Below, in pieces: positions 1 to 8,178 of a DNA stretch of 64,000 nt. Under the pieces are notes generated by a model, which had not been told where the DNA came from, did no database searches, and saw only the letters and a program-made list of their open reading frames with translations. The DNA is from an uncultured Lachnobacterium sp. (GTDB lineage Bacteria > Bacillota > Clostridia > Lachnospirales > Lachnospiraceae). The stretch spans positions 1-64,000 of the forward strand of contig URDU01000009.1 in NCBI GenBank assembly GCA_900546625.1. Reading direction: 5' to 3'. Made by a program: the position numbers and the translations under genes. Position 1 is the first letter of the stretch. Each line of letters starts with the position of its first letter.

Positions 1-15
1 TGAAGTATTGAATTT

Positions 16-315
16 TCAAGGTACAACACACCTTATTGGTGTGGGAAGTTTAAGTAAATTATTTAAATAATCAATCAGTTGCGTATTTTCATATTTAAAA
101 ATAATGTATAATTCCAATTTATCTTTATCGCAATTCTCAGGACTATACTTGACAATAAAATTAATTTCGATGTCATAAACTGCTGATATTTTTTGCCATT
201 GTCTTAAAAAATCATCTGTCCATTCTCTTAATACGTCAATTCCATTTCCTGACATAATCTTATATTTCACCAATGAAATATCCGGTATACTCGTTAACTT
301 ATAAACCATCATCAT
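16..315 (-). CDS. Hypothetical protein, 99 aa
   Basis: A complete small reading frame that starts with three consecutive Met codons and ends at a TGA a few bases from the window edge. I do not recognise the family. It is rich in hydrophobic and charged residues, has no signal peptide, membrane segment or metal motif, and looks like a compact alpha/beta domain. It follows the coiled-coil gene at 331-810 by 15 nt on the same strand, so the two are probably co-transcribed with genes lying beyond the left edge. It could be a stand-alone partner protein or the N-terminal piece of a larger protein broken by the stop; the sequence here cannot decide. Confidence 0.5.
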   Translation of the reverse strand: MMMVYKLTSIPDISLVKYKIMSGNGIDVLREWTDDFLRQWQKISAVYDIEINFIVKYSPENCDKDKLELYIIFKYENTQLIDYLNNLLKLPTPIRCVVP

Positions 316-330
316 GATTGCTGTCCTCGT

Positions 331-810
331 TTATCTGTTTCCCATTAATCTGTTTCTACTTGAAATCAAATCATCCTGATACTGCTGTGTTTCCTGCCTC
401 AAATCCACAATCTGTTCTGCTTGATCTAATACTTCATCCCCTTTTGTTTCCGCAAAACTTCCAATAATGGGTATTCCTCTTAAATCTTTTAATCTGTTTC
501 CCTTTTCTTTTAAATCACCACTGACCGCATCTGCCATATCCATTACTTCATCAGCGTCCCTTTGTATATCATTTGCTTCAGACTCTAATTTTTCACTTTC
601 ATCTTTTAAATCATTTCTGGCATTTTCTATCGCTGCATCAACCTGTCTCTGTATTTCCTCTGGTAAATCTGTGGGAATTCTTGAAATACCTTCTTCTACC
701 TCATCTCTCTTTTCTATAAACTGGTCAGTTTTTTCTTTATTGTCCATAGCTTTAATCGCCACATCATTTTTCTTTTCTATAATCCATTTTCTATCATTTT
801 CAAATCCCAT
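331..810 (-). CDS. Predicted coiled-coil protein of unknown function, 159 aa
   Basis: The protein is highly charged (Glu, Asp, Lys) with long heptad-like helices over roughly residues 10-155 and almost no hydrophobic core apart from a short central GIPIIGSF segment. It has no signal peptide or membrane span, so it is probably a cytoplasmic elongated helical protein. A promoter with TTGAAT and TATAAT boxes lies just upstream, overlapped by a dyad that faces the divergent XRE regulator at 963. That arrangement suggests a small regulated accessory operon reading off the left edge. Function unknown; no family recognised. Confidence 0.6.
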   Translation of the reverse strand: MGFENDRKWIIEKKNDVAIKAMDNKEKTDQFIEKRDEVEEGISRIPTDLPEEIQRQVDAAIENARNDLKDESEKLESEANDIQRDADEVMDMADAVSGDLKEKGNRLKDLRGIPIIGSFAETKGDEVLDQAEQIVDLRQETQQYQDDLISSRNRLMGNR

Positions 811-881
811 CTTTTTCCTTCTCCAATCTACTCACTGCATTATTCTCTTCTAATACATATTTCCTATATGCTTATGGAATA

Positions 882-910
882 ATTATAGTACAGATATTTA
901 CTAAATTCAA
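882..910 (-). promoter_or_regulatory. Promoter for the coiled-coil operon
   Basis: On the minus strand there is a -35 TTGAAT (905-910), a 17-nt spacer and a -10 TATAAT (882-887), 72 nt upstream of the ATG at 810. The -35 box and spacer lie inside the dyad at 893-921. Confidence 0.55.
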
Positions 911-921
911 TAGTAAACATC
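893..921. promoter_or_regulatory. Operator-like dyad between divergent genes
   Basis: The arms GATaTTTACTA (893-903) and TAGTAAAcATC (911-921) are inverted copies with one mismatch, separated by 7 nt. The dyad covers the -35 region of the minus-strand promoter and lies about 42 nt before the XRE start, which fits autoregulation and repression by the adjacent XRE protein. Confidence 0.5.
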
Positions 922-962
922 TTTATTATGTTAAGTTATATGTACACGTACGGAGGGGGAAT

Positions 963-1181
963 ATGGATTACATTCAACGAATGCGCAATCTACGGGAAGA
1001 TAGCGATAAAACCCAACAGCAAATAGCCGATTATCTGGGTACATCCCAGACCATGTATGCCAGATATGAGCGCGGAGCAAATGAACTACCGATTCACCAT
1101 CTGCTCGCTTTATGTAAATACTATAATGTGTCCGCTGACTATATATTAGGGCTTTCTGATAAAAAAACAGTTTTAAAATAA
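963..1181 (+). CDS. XRE-family helix-turn-helix regulator, 72 aa
   Basis: A single-domain Cro/cI-type DNA-binding protein. The five-helix HTH_3 fold covers about residues 6-65; the recognition part is TQQQIADYLGTSQTMYARYE, followed by the typical ALCKYYNVSADYILGLS ending. The ATG follows a strong ribosome binding site (GGAGGGGG). It is divergent from the coiled-coil operon and has an operator-like dyad in the shared intergenic region, so it probably represses that operon and itself. There is no C-terminal effector domain. Proteins of this size are common in accessory and mobile regions. An intrinsic terminator follows directly. Confidence 0.85.
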   Translation: MDYIQRMRNLREDSDKTQQQIADYLGTSQTMYARYERGANELPIHHLLALCKYYNVSADYILGLSDKKTVLK

Positions 1182-1230
1182 AAACATCCGGTTCAATTCA
1201 TTTACGTATGATTTAATCCGGATGTTTTAT
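1181..1230 (+). terminator. Intrinsic terminator of the XRE gene
   Basis: The 11-bp arms AAAACATCCGG (1181-1191) and CCGGATGTTTT (1218-1228) pair perfectly; the gene's stop codon abuts the hairpin. The flanking A and T tracts could let it work on both strands. Confidence 0.75.
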
Positions 1231-1284
1231 TATGACCTTAATTATTGTTTACTTGACCGGGATATGTCAAGTCTTTCTGACATC

Positions 1285-1320
1285 AAAAAATGGCGCATGC
1301 AAGGTTGAGTGCATGCGCCG
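1285..1320 (-). terminator. Terminator of the mannitol operon
   Basis: The GC-rich arms GGCGCATGC (1292-1300) and GCATGCGCC (1311-1319) pair perfectly. On the minus strand the stem is followed by a run of six T (1285-1290). It lies about 100 nt past the stop of the dehydrogenase gene. Confidence 0.8.
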
Positions 1321-1421
1321 GAATGATGTATATATTTTAACGCGCTATGTCAAAATGGGGTTGATTTGCGCACCAAAATACCAAATTTTCAAAATAACAA
1401 ATTTAATTGAATGTTACCGTT

Positions 1422-2684
1422 TTATTTTACACCGAAGTGCTCGAAGAGGATTTTCTCTGCCTCTTCATTCCACAGGCCACGATGTGCCTTTACTGATGCA
1501 TCGAGCTTTGCGAAAAGCGGATCTGTTTTTCCAAGCTCCTCGAAGTCATCGATTGCTGTGAGTGGCATATCAAACTGCATGTATGTAAGCTTCTTGCCAC
1601 CAGGGATTTTAGGAAGGTGGCAGGTTGCATCTGCTACTGCGTTGATTCCACCTACATGTGTAATCATTACGGCCGGATTGATTGCACCCTTTGATGCAAG
1701 GTCAATTGCCTCTACGAGGTCATCTGTGTTTCCACCTGTTGTTCCCATGATGTGTGTGCTTGTGTAGTGGCAGTTGTACAGATTAATCTCTGCTTTGAAC
1801 TGGTTGTCTGTAGGTCCTGCGAAGAAGTTCATGCAGCCGTCAAATGCGAGGAGTCTGTCTCCCATCTCTGCAACAGGCTTGATTGGTACATATACGAATA
1901 TATCATCATAACCCTTTCCGTCTGTTATTGCCATAAGCTCTGCCTCAGCATCCTTTGCCTTTGCTGTGTTGAAGTAGATGAGCTCTATGCCCTTCTCTGC
2001 TGCCTCTTCAACTGTGATGCACTGCTTTGCTCTCTCGATTTTTGCATCATCCACGTCTGTTACTACGATTCTCTTTGGCTTGTTCTCAAATGCAAGTCCA
2101 TAGCTTACTGCTCCAAGTCCCATTGGTCCGCAGCCACCCATGATAAGGATGCTGCCGCCAACCTTTGTGCCCATTGCATGGTCATAATTGTGCTTGTTTG
2201 TGTGATAATTTGCATGGTATCCACCGATGATACAGCTCATTGGCTCTCCAAGAGATGCCTTGAAATAGCTGTCTCCATCATATTTGAGGAGGCATCCAAG
2301 CTCCATTACCTCGTGAGGCATGATGCAGTAGGTTGCTGCTCCACCACAGTATCTGTATGAGTATCCAGGTGAGTCAAGCTTGCCCTGGTAGTTGAGTGCA
2401 GGCTGTAATGCAAATTTCTCGCCCGGCTTGAACTGATCCTGCCATTTCTTTCCTACCTGTACTATATCTCCTGAGCACTCGTGTCCTACGATTACCGGAT
2501 GGATATCCATATCCTGTGGTGCTCTCTTATGCTTCTTGCCCTGCTTTGCAAGCTTGTATGTTGACATACAGATACTGTCACTCATTACCTTTACAAGGAT
2601 TTCATCATCCTTAATTTCAGGGAGCTCAAACTCCTCAAGTCTTAAGTCCATTTCTCCATACATTCTGACTGCTTTTGATTTCAT
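1422..2684 (-). CDS. Zinc-dependent polyol-phosphate dehydrogenase (MDR family), mannitol operon
   Basis: A 420-aa medium-chain dehydrogenase/reductase with an N-terminal catalytic domain (GHECSGD around residue 68, a zinc/proton-relay motif) and a Rossmann NAD(P)-binding domain with GGCGPMGLGAVSY at about residue 185. It resembles the sorbose-1-phosphate/sorbitol reductase-like branch more than classical threonine or alcohol dehydrogenases. It is the last gene after mtlA, mtlR and mtlF, exactly where mtlD (a long-chain polyol dehydrogenase) normally sits. I therefore infer that it oxidises mannitol-1-phosphate, or a related hexitol phosphate, to the ketose phosphate. The start is supported by AGGAGG 7 nt upstream. 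A terminator follows at 1285-1320. Substrate is inference; family is firm. Confidence 0.8.
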   Translation of the reverse strand: MKSKAVRMYGEMDLRLEEFELPEIKDDEILVKVMSDSICMSTYKLAKQGKKHKRAPQDMDIHPVIVGHECSGDIVQVGKKWQDQFKPGEKFALQPALNYQGKLDSPGYSYRYCGGAATYCIMPHEVMELGCLLKYDGDSYFKASLGEPMSCIIGGYHANYHTNKHNYDHAMGTKVGGSILIMGGCGPMGLGAVSYGLAFENKPKRIVVTDVDDAKIERAKQCITVEEAAEKGIELIYFNTAKAKDAEAELMAITDGKGYDDIFVYVPIKPVAEMGDRLLAFDGCMNFFAGPTDNQFKAEINLYNCHYTSTHIMGTTGGNTDDLVEAIDLASKGAINPAVMITHVGGINAVADATCHLPKIPGGKKLTYMQFDMPLTAIDDFEELGKTDPLFAKLDASVKAHRGLWNEEAEKILFEHFGVK

Positions 2685-2794
2685 ATTGATTTCCTCCTAT
2701 TTAGATATGTATACTATGATATATTGATATAACTATGTTATTTGTTACCCTGTTCTTAGCTTAATAATGCACTTTTTGAATATTTTCTTTTACA

Positions 2795-3229
2795 TTACAT
2801 ATCAGCTTCCATAAACAACTGATAAATCTCGTCTGCGGTTCCGTTCACCGCCTTGTCAACATTCTCTGCTTCCGATAAAAGTATTGCTATACTGCTTAAA
2901 ATCTCGATATGCTCATTTTCTTTTCCGGCTATTCCTATTGCTATACGGACCATGTTTCCGCCACCCCAGTCAACTCCGTCAGGGAGTGTTACTATCGCGA
3001 TTCCGGCTTTCTTTACAAATTTCTTTGTTGCCTCGATTCCGTGTGGGATTGCAACCCCATTGCCCATAAATGTATTGAATACATTCTCCTTGTCGAGCAT
3101 TCCCTGGATATATTCCTTCTCGATGCATCCTGTGTCATAGAGCATCTGACCAAGCTTTTCAATCACCTGCTCCTTGTTTAAGCCTCTCACACCTGTGATA
3201 ATGTTTTCTGTTCTTAATACATCACTCAT
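2795..3229 (-). CDS. mtlF: PTS mannitol-specific EIIA component
   Basis: A 144-aa cytoplasmic EIIA protein of the fructose/mannitol type. The phosphorylated histidine lies in GNGVAIPHGIEATKKF (about residue 64). It accepts phosphate from HPr and passes it to the EIIB domain of MtlA. Length and motifs match free-standing MtlF of Gram-positive bacteria, and MtlA in this window has no fused EIIA, so the two complement each other. It starts 23 nt after mtlR with a good AAGGAGG site and is read in the mtlA-mtlR-mtlF-dehydrogenase order. A 110-nt gap separates it from the dehydrogenase gene. Confidence 0.9.
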   Translation of the reverse strand: MSDVLRTENIITGVRGLNKEQVIEKLGQMLYDTGCIEKEYIQGMLDKENVFNTFMGNGVAIPHGIEATKKFVKKAGIAIVTLPDGVDWGGGNMVRIAIGIAGKENEHIEILSSIAILLSEAENVDKAVNGTADEIYQLFMEADM

Positions 3230-3252
3230 TGTAAAATCCTCCTTTTTGCTAT

Positions 3253-5337
3253 CTACTGCATTTTTGATATGTACTCGTTAAAATATGTCTTCAATGCTTT
3301 TTTGATTATCCTTCTCGTTTCTTCGACATTTTCTTCAAATATGGAAGGTAAAAGTCTTTCCTCTTCCACAAAAGCACTGCTTATCCTGCCCAGAATATCT
3401 GTATCTGTTTCTCCCTTATCCATGGGTGCAGCAAGGAAAACTGCTGCCTTTATATTTTTCATGCTTTCATCTGTAAAGCATGCACCATCTTCAGGTGTCA
3501 TCGTTTTAAAAACAATGCTGCTTACCGCTTTTGTCTTGCAATGAAACAGTGCAAAGTCAAGCTCCGGAAATACCTGCGTCATTACACGCTCTCTTCTCAT
3601 TATGTCGTTTTTCAATGTATCTGCAGCCGCCCTGCTGTCGGTTATTATATACGACATGCTCTCAACAAGCTGCTCCATGGTGCTTGCACTGTCAGCTCTG
3701 TAATTGCTGTAGTTTTTAATAAGCCTTTTAATCTTTGAAACTATTTCATTTATCTGTGACAGCTGTTCGTTAAAGTCGATATCCTCCTGCTTACTTGGCA
3801 TTCTGGAATATTCATCAACCTTTAGGCGTATCGCCATGATGTCATTAGCGTTTATTAATGGTGAGACCTTTACTACATCTATGTCAGGATTGTCAAGCAC
3901 AAGTCCCGATACAAAGAAATCTGTTTTCGATGCCACATACGGTGTGAGCTCGTCTCGCCCGTAGGTCTTTATCGTGACATCCTCTCTTAAGAAGCCTCTG
4001 ATTTTGGTGCTCATAAGTCTTGCGACTCCAAAGCCTCCTGCACAGACAATTCCGATTTCAACCGGCCGCCTCCTGCGTTTTCTCTCGTGTATTCTCTCCA
4101 TGGCTGCGCCAAAATGGATGGCGAGATATCCAACCTCACTGTCAGGCACCTTATGGCCTGTTGCCTTTTCTATTACATATGCCGCCTGTCTGCACTGTGC
4201 AAATACCTCAGGATACTCACTCTTTATCTGATCCTCGAGAGGATTGTATACATACAGCTCATTTTCGATTCTGACTATCGCCGGCTGTAAATCCATCATC
4301 AGACCATATATCAGCTCATCATCCTGCCTCATTTCACATGCATCTGTTGCATCAAACACACCTATCAGCTTGTCAATGATATCGAGCAGCTTTTCTGCTC
4401 CAAGCTCTTCCTCATCCTCCAGATTATATCTGTTCTGTTTAGAGCCCTTTATATAAAGCAGAATATTTGAAAACTCACTCTTTGGCAGCTTTATATCAAA
4501 TTCACTTTCAAGTGCTTCTATGAGATGTGCTGCCGCCGGGTAATCATCATCAAGCTGCACATTTCCCGGCAAATCTGTATCTTCTATGACATTTCCTTTC
4601 ATGATCCTGTCAACAGCAATTGCTGTGTGAAGCAAAAGACCAATGTAGGAATCCTCAGCCATATGATTGAAGCGGCTTTCGCTTATGTCCTCAAACACAT
4701 TTATTACCCTGTCAACTACCGAGCTGTTTAATAGTCCATACACCTTCACACTGTTGTAGTTTTTCATTGCCTTAAGCAGTGCTTCCCTGTTTTCAAAAAA
4801 CATGCTTCTCATGGATTCATCATCCATATTTTCGTTGACAAAATAATGAAGTGCTGTTCGTATATCCTTTTCTTTGCCATTAACTATGACACCAAAGCCC
4901 GGTTTTCTGATAAGAGAAAGCTTGTAGCCGGCAAGTGTTTTTTCCACAACATCCAGGTCATGGCTTATTGTCGCCTCGCTTACTCCGAAAAGGTTGCTGA
5001 AATAGAATAGCTTCTTAGGAACCTTTTCACGTAAAAGCTCATATATAAGATATTTTCTTCTTGTTTTTTTATCGGAAAAATCATTATTTTGAGTCTCTGT
5101 TACTTCTTTTCTCAGGTGTTCCAGGTTCACGGCTTCACCATCAATCCAAACACCGATATTTTTCTTCTTGCACAAACTCAGGTCGTAATCTGCCAGTCCT
5201 GCCGCTATGTAATCAAACTCTCTTTGGACAGTCCTCTTGCTGACTCCTATATGCTGTGCTATGTCCTGCTCCAAAACAGGTTCATTTTTCTCAAGAACAA
5301 ATTGTAATATCTGTTTGATCCTAGGTGTTAATTCCAT
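3253..5337 (-). CDS. mtlR: MtlR, PRD-containing transcriptional activator of the mannitol operon
   Basis: A 694-aa BglG-type regulator. Domains in order: an N-terminal HTH (ISKRTVQREFDYI near residue 30), a second Mga-like HTH near 110-150, two PTS regulation domains (about 190-410), an EIIB(Gat)-like domain with the cysteine motif GIVCAGGFG (about 430) and a C-terminal EIIA(Mtl)-like domain (about 550-690). In characterised Firmicute MtlR, HPr phosphorylates PRD2 to activate and the EIIB-like cysteine is dephosphorylated by MtlA when mannitol is transported. Domain order here is the same. It sits between mtlA and mtlF and probably binds the dyads upstream of mtlA (6964-7016). Confidence 0.88.
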   Translation of the reverse strand: MELTPRIKQILQFVLEKNEPVLEQDIAQHIGVSKRTVQREFDYIAAGLADYDLSLCKKKNIGVWIDGEAVNLEHLRKEVTETQNNDFSDKKTRRKYLIYELLREKVPKKLFYFSNLFGVSEATISHDLDVVEKTLAGYKLSLIRKPGFGVIVNGKEKDIRTALHYFVNENMDDESMRSMFFENREALLKAMKNYNSVKVYGLLNSSVVDRVINVFEDISESRFNHMAEDSYIGLLLHTAIAVDRIMKGNVIEDTDLPGNVQLDDDYPAAAHLIEALESEFDIKLPKSEFSNILLYIKGSKQNRYNLEDEEELGAEKLLDIIDKLIGVFDATDACEMRQDDELIYGLMMDLQPAIVRIENELYVYNPLEDQIKSEYPEVFAQCRQAAYVIEKATGHKVPDSEVGYLAIHFGAAMERIHERKRRRRPVEIGIVCAGGFGVARLMSTKIRGFLREDVTIKTYGRDELTPYVASKTDFFVSGLVLDNPDIDVVKVSPLINANDIMAIRLKVDEYSRMPSKQEDIDFNEQLSQINEIVSKIKRLIKNYSNYRADSASTMEQLVESMSYIITDSRAAADTLKNDIMRRERVMTQVFPELDFALFHCKTKAVSSIVFKTMTPEDGACFTDESMKNIKAAVFLAAPMDKGETDTDILGRISSAFVEEERLLPSIFEENVEETRRIIKKALKTYFNEYISKMQ

Positions 5338-5425
5338 GAACCCTTCCCCCTTTGTATGCTGAGTGATTTACTGTAAATCCCTGTTAATTGCATCCTAGCA
5401 GCATACTTTTTACCTTGTATTACTC

Positions 5426-6838
5426 TTAATTTGTTTTAAGGCTCTCCACCAGCTCATCATATTCAGGCGCTGTCATGAAGTTTGTGATTGTCACAAGTCT
5501 GGCCTGTGGCGCACTCTTCATGGCTCTTTCCTTTAAATCCTGATGTGTGACAACTATCTGTGCCTCAGGTGGGATACTTGATACCGATGCATGAGTTACT
5601 TCTATATCAAGTCCGGCCTTTTGTATCTTTTTCTTTAGAACGCTTGCGCCCATTGCGCTTGAGCCCATTCCCGCATCACATGCAAACACGATATGCTTGA
5701 TTTCCTCAGCAGGGATAGCTGCTGTCTGCTGCTCTACTTCTTCTACTGATACGCTAACTGCCTCGCCCTTAGAGGCTGCCTTCATATCCTTCATCTTCGC
5801 TGATGCGTCCTCAAGACTTCCCTCATGCTTGTTTCCTGCCAGCCTGATGATTGGTATTGCTATTACAAATGAAACTGCTGCCGCTATTACTACTCCAAGG
5901 AGTACTGCAAGTGTTGATCCCTTTGGTGCCATAAGTAAGAATGCGATGATGCTTCCCGGTGATGCAGGGCCTGAAAGGCCAAGATCAAATACTGTGTAGT
6001 ATGTCATTGCTGCAAGCGATCCACCAATTGCTGCAAGCAGTAAAAGCGGATTCATAAGTACATATGGGAAATAAATCTCATGTATTCCACCAAAGAGGTG
6101 AATGATAAGTGCTCCCGGTGCTGAATCCTTTGTCTTCTTGTCTTTAGAGAAGAACATGTATGCAAGTAAGATTCCTGCACCTGCTCCAGGGTTTGACTCA
6201 ATCATGTAAAATACTGATTTTCCTGACTCAGCAATCTGCTCTGCTCCAAGTGGAGAGAAAATTCCGTGGTTGATTGCATTGTTTAAGAAAAGAATCTTTG
6301 CAGGCTCTACAAATACTGTTACGAGCGGCAGTATGCCGTGTGTTACGAGTACGTTTACTCCTGCGCTTAAGGCTCCAAGGATAACTCCCATGAATGGTCC
6401 AATCAGATAGTATCCGATGACTGCCATTATCAGTCCGAGTATTCCGACTGAGAAATTGTTTACAATCATCTCAAAGCCTGCCGGAATGTGTCCGTCTACT
6501 GCTTTGTCGAATTTCTTGATAACAAGTCCTGCGAGAGGTCCCATAATCATGGCTCCCATGAACATTGTGTACTCTGTTCCACAGATAACACCGATTGTGG
6601 CGATTGCTCCCATCAGGGCTCCTCTGTCGCCTCCAACCATTTTTCCACCCTGATATGCAATCAGGATTGGAAGTACATATGTAAGCATTGGACTTACTAT
6701 ACTACTAAGCTGCTCATTCGGGAACCAGCCTTTTTCTATAAACAGGGCTGTTAAAAGGCCCCATGCTATGAACGCTCCGATGTTTGGCATTACCATGCCG
6801 CTTAGGAAACGTCCGAAGGTTTGAATTTTTGCTTTCAT
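5426..6838 (-). CDS. mtlA: PTS mannitol transporter EIICB
   Basis: A 470-aa membrane permease with phosphotransferase activity that imports mannitol and releases mannitol-1-phosphate in the cytoplasm. The EIIC part (about 1-340) is strongly hydrophobic and holds the substrate-site motif GGIHEIYFPY near residue 250. A charged linker leads to the EIIB domain with the phosphocysteine in FACDAGMGSSAMG (about residue 385). The EIIA domain is absent and is encoded by mtlF. First gene of the operon, with a near-consensus promoter at 6922-6950 and two dyads upstream. Confidence 0.92.
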   Translation of the reverse strand: MKAKIQTFGRFLSGMVMPNIGAFIAWGLLTALFIEKGWFPNEQLSSIVSPMLTYVLPILIAYQGGKMVGGDRGALMGAIATIGVICGTEYTMFMGAMIMGPLAGLVIKKFDKAVDGHIPAGFEMIVNNFSVGILGLIMAVIGYYLIGPFMGVILGALSAGVNVLVTHGILPLVTVFVEPAKILFLNNAINHGIFSPLGAEQIAESGKSVFYMIESNPGAGAGILLAYMFFSKDKKTKDSAPGALIIHLFGGIHEIYFPYVLMNPLLLLAAIGGSLAAMTYYTVFDLGLSGPASPGSIIAFLLMAPKGSTLAVLLGVVIAAAVSFVIAIPIIRLAGNKHEGSLEDASAKMKDMKAASKGEAVSVSVEEVEQQTAAIPAEEIKHIVFACDAGMGSSAMGASVLKKKIQKAGLDIEVTHASVSSIPPEAQIVVTHQDLKERAMKSAPQARLVTITNFMTAPEYDELVESLKTN

Positions 6839-6921
6839 GATATTCCCCCGTTCTGAAAGTATTTTGTTGGTTTATTAATAGTAACGTAAAATCAAATGCA
6901 TTTGTTTTTCTTGTTAACTTT

Positions 6922-6950
6922 ATTATATTAGGGGGCAAGCATTTTTTCAA
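6922..6950 (-). promoter_or_regulatory. Promoter of the mannitol operon
   Basis: Minus strand: TTGAAA (6945-6950), 17-nt spacer, TATAAT (6922-6927). The predicted start of transcription, near 6915, gives a leader of about 75 nt before mtlA. Confidence 0.75.
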
Positions 6951-6963
6951 TCAATTGATTTTT

Positions 6964-6993
6964 AACTTTGTCGTGTTTCAAAATGACAAAGTT
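6964..6993. promoter_or_regulatory. Dyad upstream of mtlA, candidate MtlR site
   Basis: The perfect 9-bp arms AACTTTGTC and GACAAAGTT are separated by 12 nt and centred about 63 bp upstream of the predicted transcription start, a typical activator position. Binding by MtlR is inferred from gene context. Confidence 0.5.
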
Positions 6994-7000
6994 CGGGGAA

Positions 7001-7016
7001 TGTGACAAATATCACA
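7001..7016. promoter_or_regulatory. TGTGA-N6-TCACA palindrome, CRP/FNR-type site
   Basis: An exact TGTGA-N6-TCACA dyad centred about 93 bp upstream of the predicted mtlA start and 30 bp from the adjacent dyad. It also contains one half-site TTGTCACA like that of Firmicute MtlR. Which protein binds cannot be told from sequence. Confidence 0.4.
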
Positions 7017-7035
7017 TATCTTTATCACAAAAAGG

Positions 7036-7074
7036 CGCAAAAAAACACAGTACTGCGATAAACAGTACTGTGTT
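7036..7074 (-). terminator. Terminator of the butyrate operon
   Basis: The 12-bp arms AACACAGTACTG (7044-7055) and CAGTACTGTGTT (7063-7074) pair perfectly; on the minus strand the stem runs into a T tract. It lies 42 nt after the etfA stop. Confidence 0.85.
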
Positions 7075-7115
7075 TAAATGTATTAGTAATGTAATTTTAA
7101 TGCACTATTATGCGA

Positions 7116-8162
7116 TTATGCGTCAGCATTTGCCTCTTTAAGAGCTGCTGTAAGCTGAGGAACGATCTTCTTTAAATCTCCTACTAAGCCGTAATCAGCT
7201 ACGTCGAAGATTGGAGCATCCTCGTCCTTGTTGATAGCGATGATGAGATCAGACTCCTCCATACCAGCTACGTGCTGGATGGCTCCTGAGATACCGATTG
7301 CGAAGTAAATCTGTGGACGTACAGTCTTTCCTGTCTGTCCTACCTGATAATCCTGTGCTAACCAGCCGTTCTCTACTGCTGCACGAGAGCATGATACCAT
7401 ACCACCCTTGAAGCATGAAGCAAGGTCACGAAGCATCTCGAAGTTCTCAGCGCTTCCAACTCCACGTCCGCCTGATACAAGTACCTTAGCGTCCATGATG
7501 TTCTCTACGTTGCCAACTGCCTTAACGATATCCATGATCTCAACATAACGGTTGTTCTCCTCGAGTGCAGGATTGAACTCGATAACCTCTGCTGCTCTGC
7601 CAGCCTCTTTAGGAAGCTTCTGCATAACACCAGGACGAACTGTTGCCATCTGTGGACGGTTGTCAGGACAAGCGATTGTTGCGATTGTGTTTCCACCGAA
7701 TGCAGGACGTGTCATAAGAAGCTGGTTGTGCTTCTGCTCCTGTCCTGGCATAGCGTTGATTGGGAAATCACCGATCTCAAGCTTTGTACAGTCAGCTGTA
7801 AGACCTGTCTTTACTCTTGCTGAAACTGTTGGTCCGAGGTCACGTCCGATAGCTGTTGCACCAACTAACATGATCTCCGGCTTGTACTCGTTGATTACTG
7901 ATACAAGAGCCTGTGCGTATGGCTCTGTTCTGTATGTCTCAAGTGCAGGATTGTCTACAACGATTACCTTGTCTGCGCCGTACTCACCGAGCTCTGTTGC
8001 AAGAGCCTTTACGTTAGATCCAAGAAGTACTGCAGTAACCTCTGTATTTAAATCTGCTGCTAACTCTTTAGCTTTACCGACTAACTCAAAGGCGATGTCG
8101 CTAAGCTTATTGTCTACCTGCTGTGCGTAGATATATACGCCCTTATATTCTTCTAAACCCAT
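7116..8162 (-). CDS. etfA: Electron transfer flavoprotein alpha subunit
   Basis: A 348-aa FAD-binding subunit that, with EtfB, forms the electron-bifurcating complex with butyryl-CoA dehydrogenase: NADH reduces crotonyl-CoA and ferredoxin together. The C-terminal FAD domain shows [13 protein letters not shown] (about residue 205), the SRAAVENGW stretch, [11 protein letters not shown] and the final [18 protein letters not shown] place the start at 8162 (MGLEEYKG). The upstream in-frame ATG at 8177 is part of the ribosome binding site ATGGAGG, which is correctly spaced from 8162. It follows etfB almost without gap and ends the operon. Confidence 0.93.
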   Translation of the reverse strand: MGLEEYKGVYIYAQQVDNKLSDIAFELVGKAKELAADLNTEVTAVLLGSNVKALATELGEYGADKVIVVDNPALETYRTEPYAQALVSVINEYKPEIMLVGATAIGRDLGPTVSARVKTGLTADCTKLEIGDFPINAMPGQEQKHNQLLMTRPAFGGNTIATIACPDNRPQMATVRPGVMQKLPKEAGRAAEVIEFNPALEENNRYVEIMDIVKAVGNVENIMDAKVLVSGGRGVGSAENFEMLRDLASCFKGGMVSCSRAAVENGWLAQDYQVGQTGKTVRPQIYFAIGISGAIQHVAGMEESDLIIAINKDEDAPIFDVADYGLVGDLKKIVPQLTAALKEANADA

Positions 8163-8178
8163 TTTTGGTTCCTCCATA

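Noticed and set aside
1752..2360. 202-codon plus-strand frame, cysteine-rich, opposite the zinc dehydrogenase
   Set aside because: It is antisense to a gene with clear family motifs, has no ribosome binding site and a composition explained by the complement of the real codons.
7552..8130. 192-codon plus-strand frame opposite etfA
   Set aside because: Antisense shadow of a conserved gene, no start signal.
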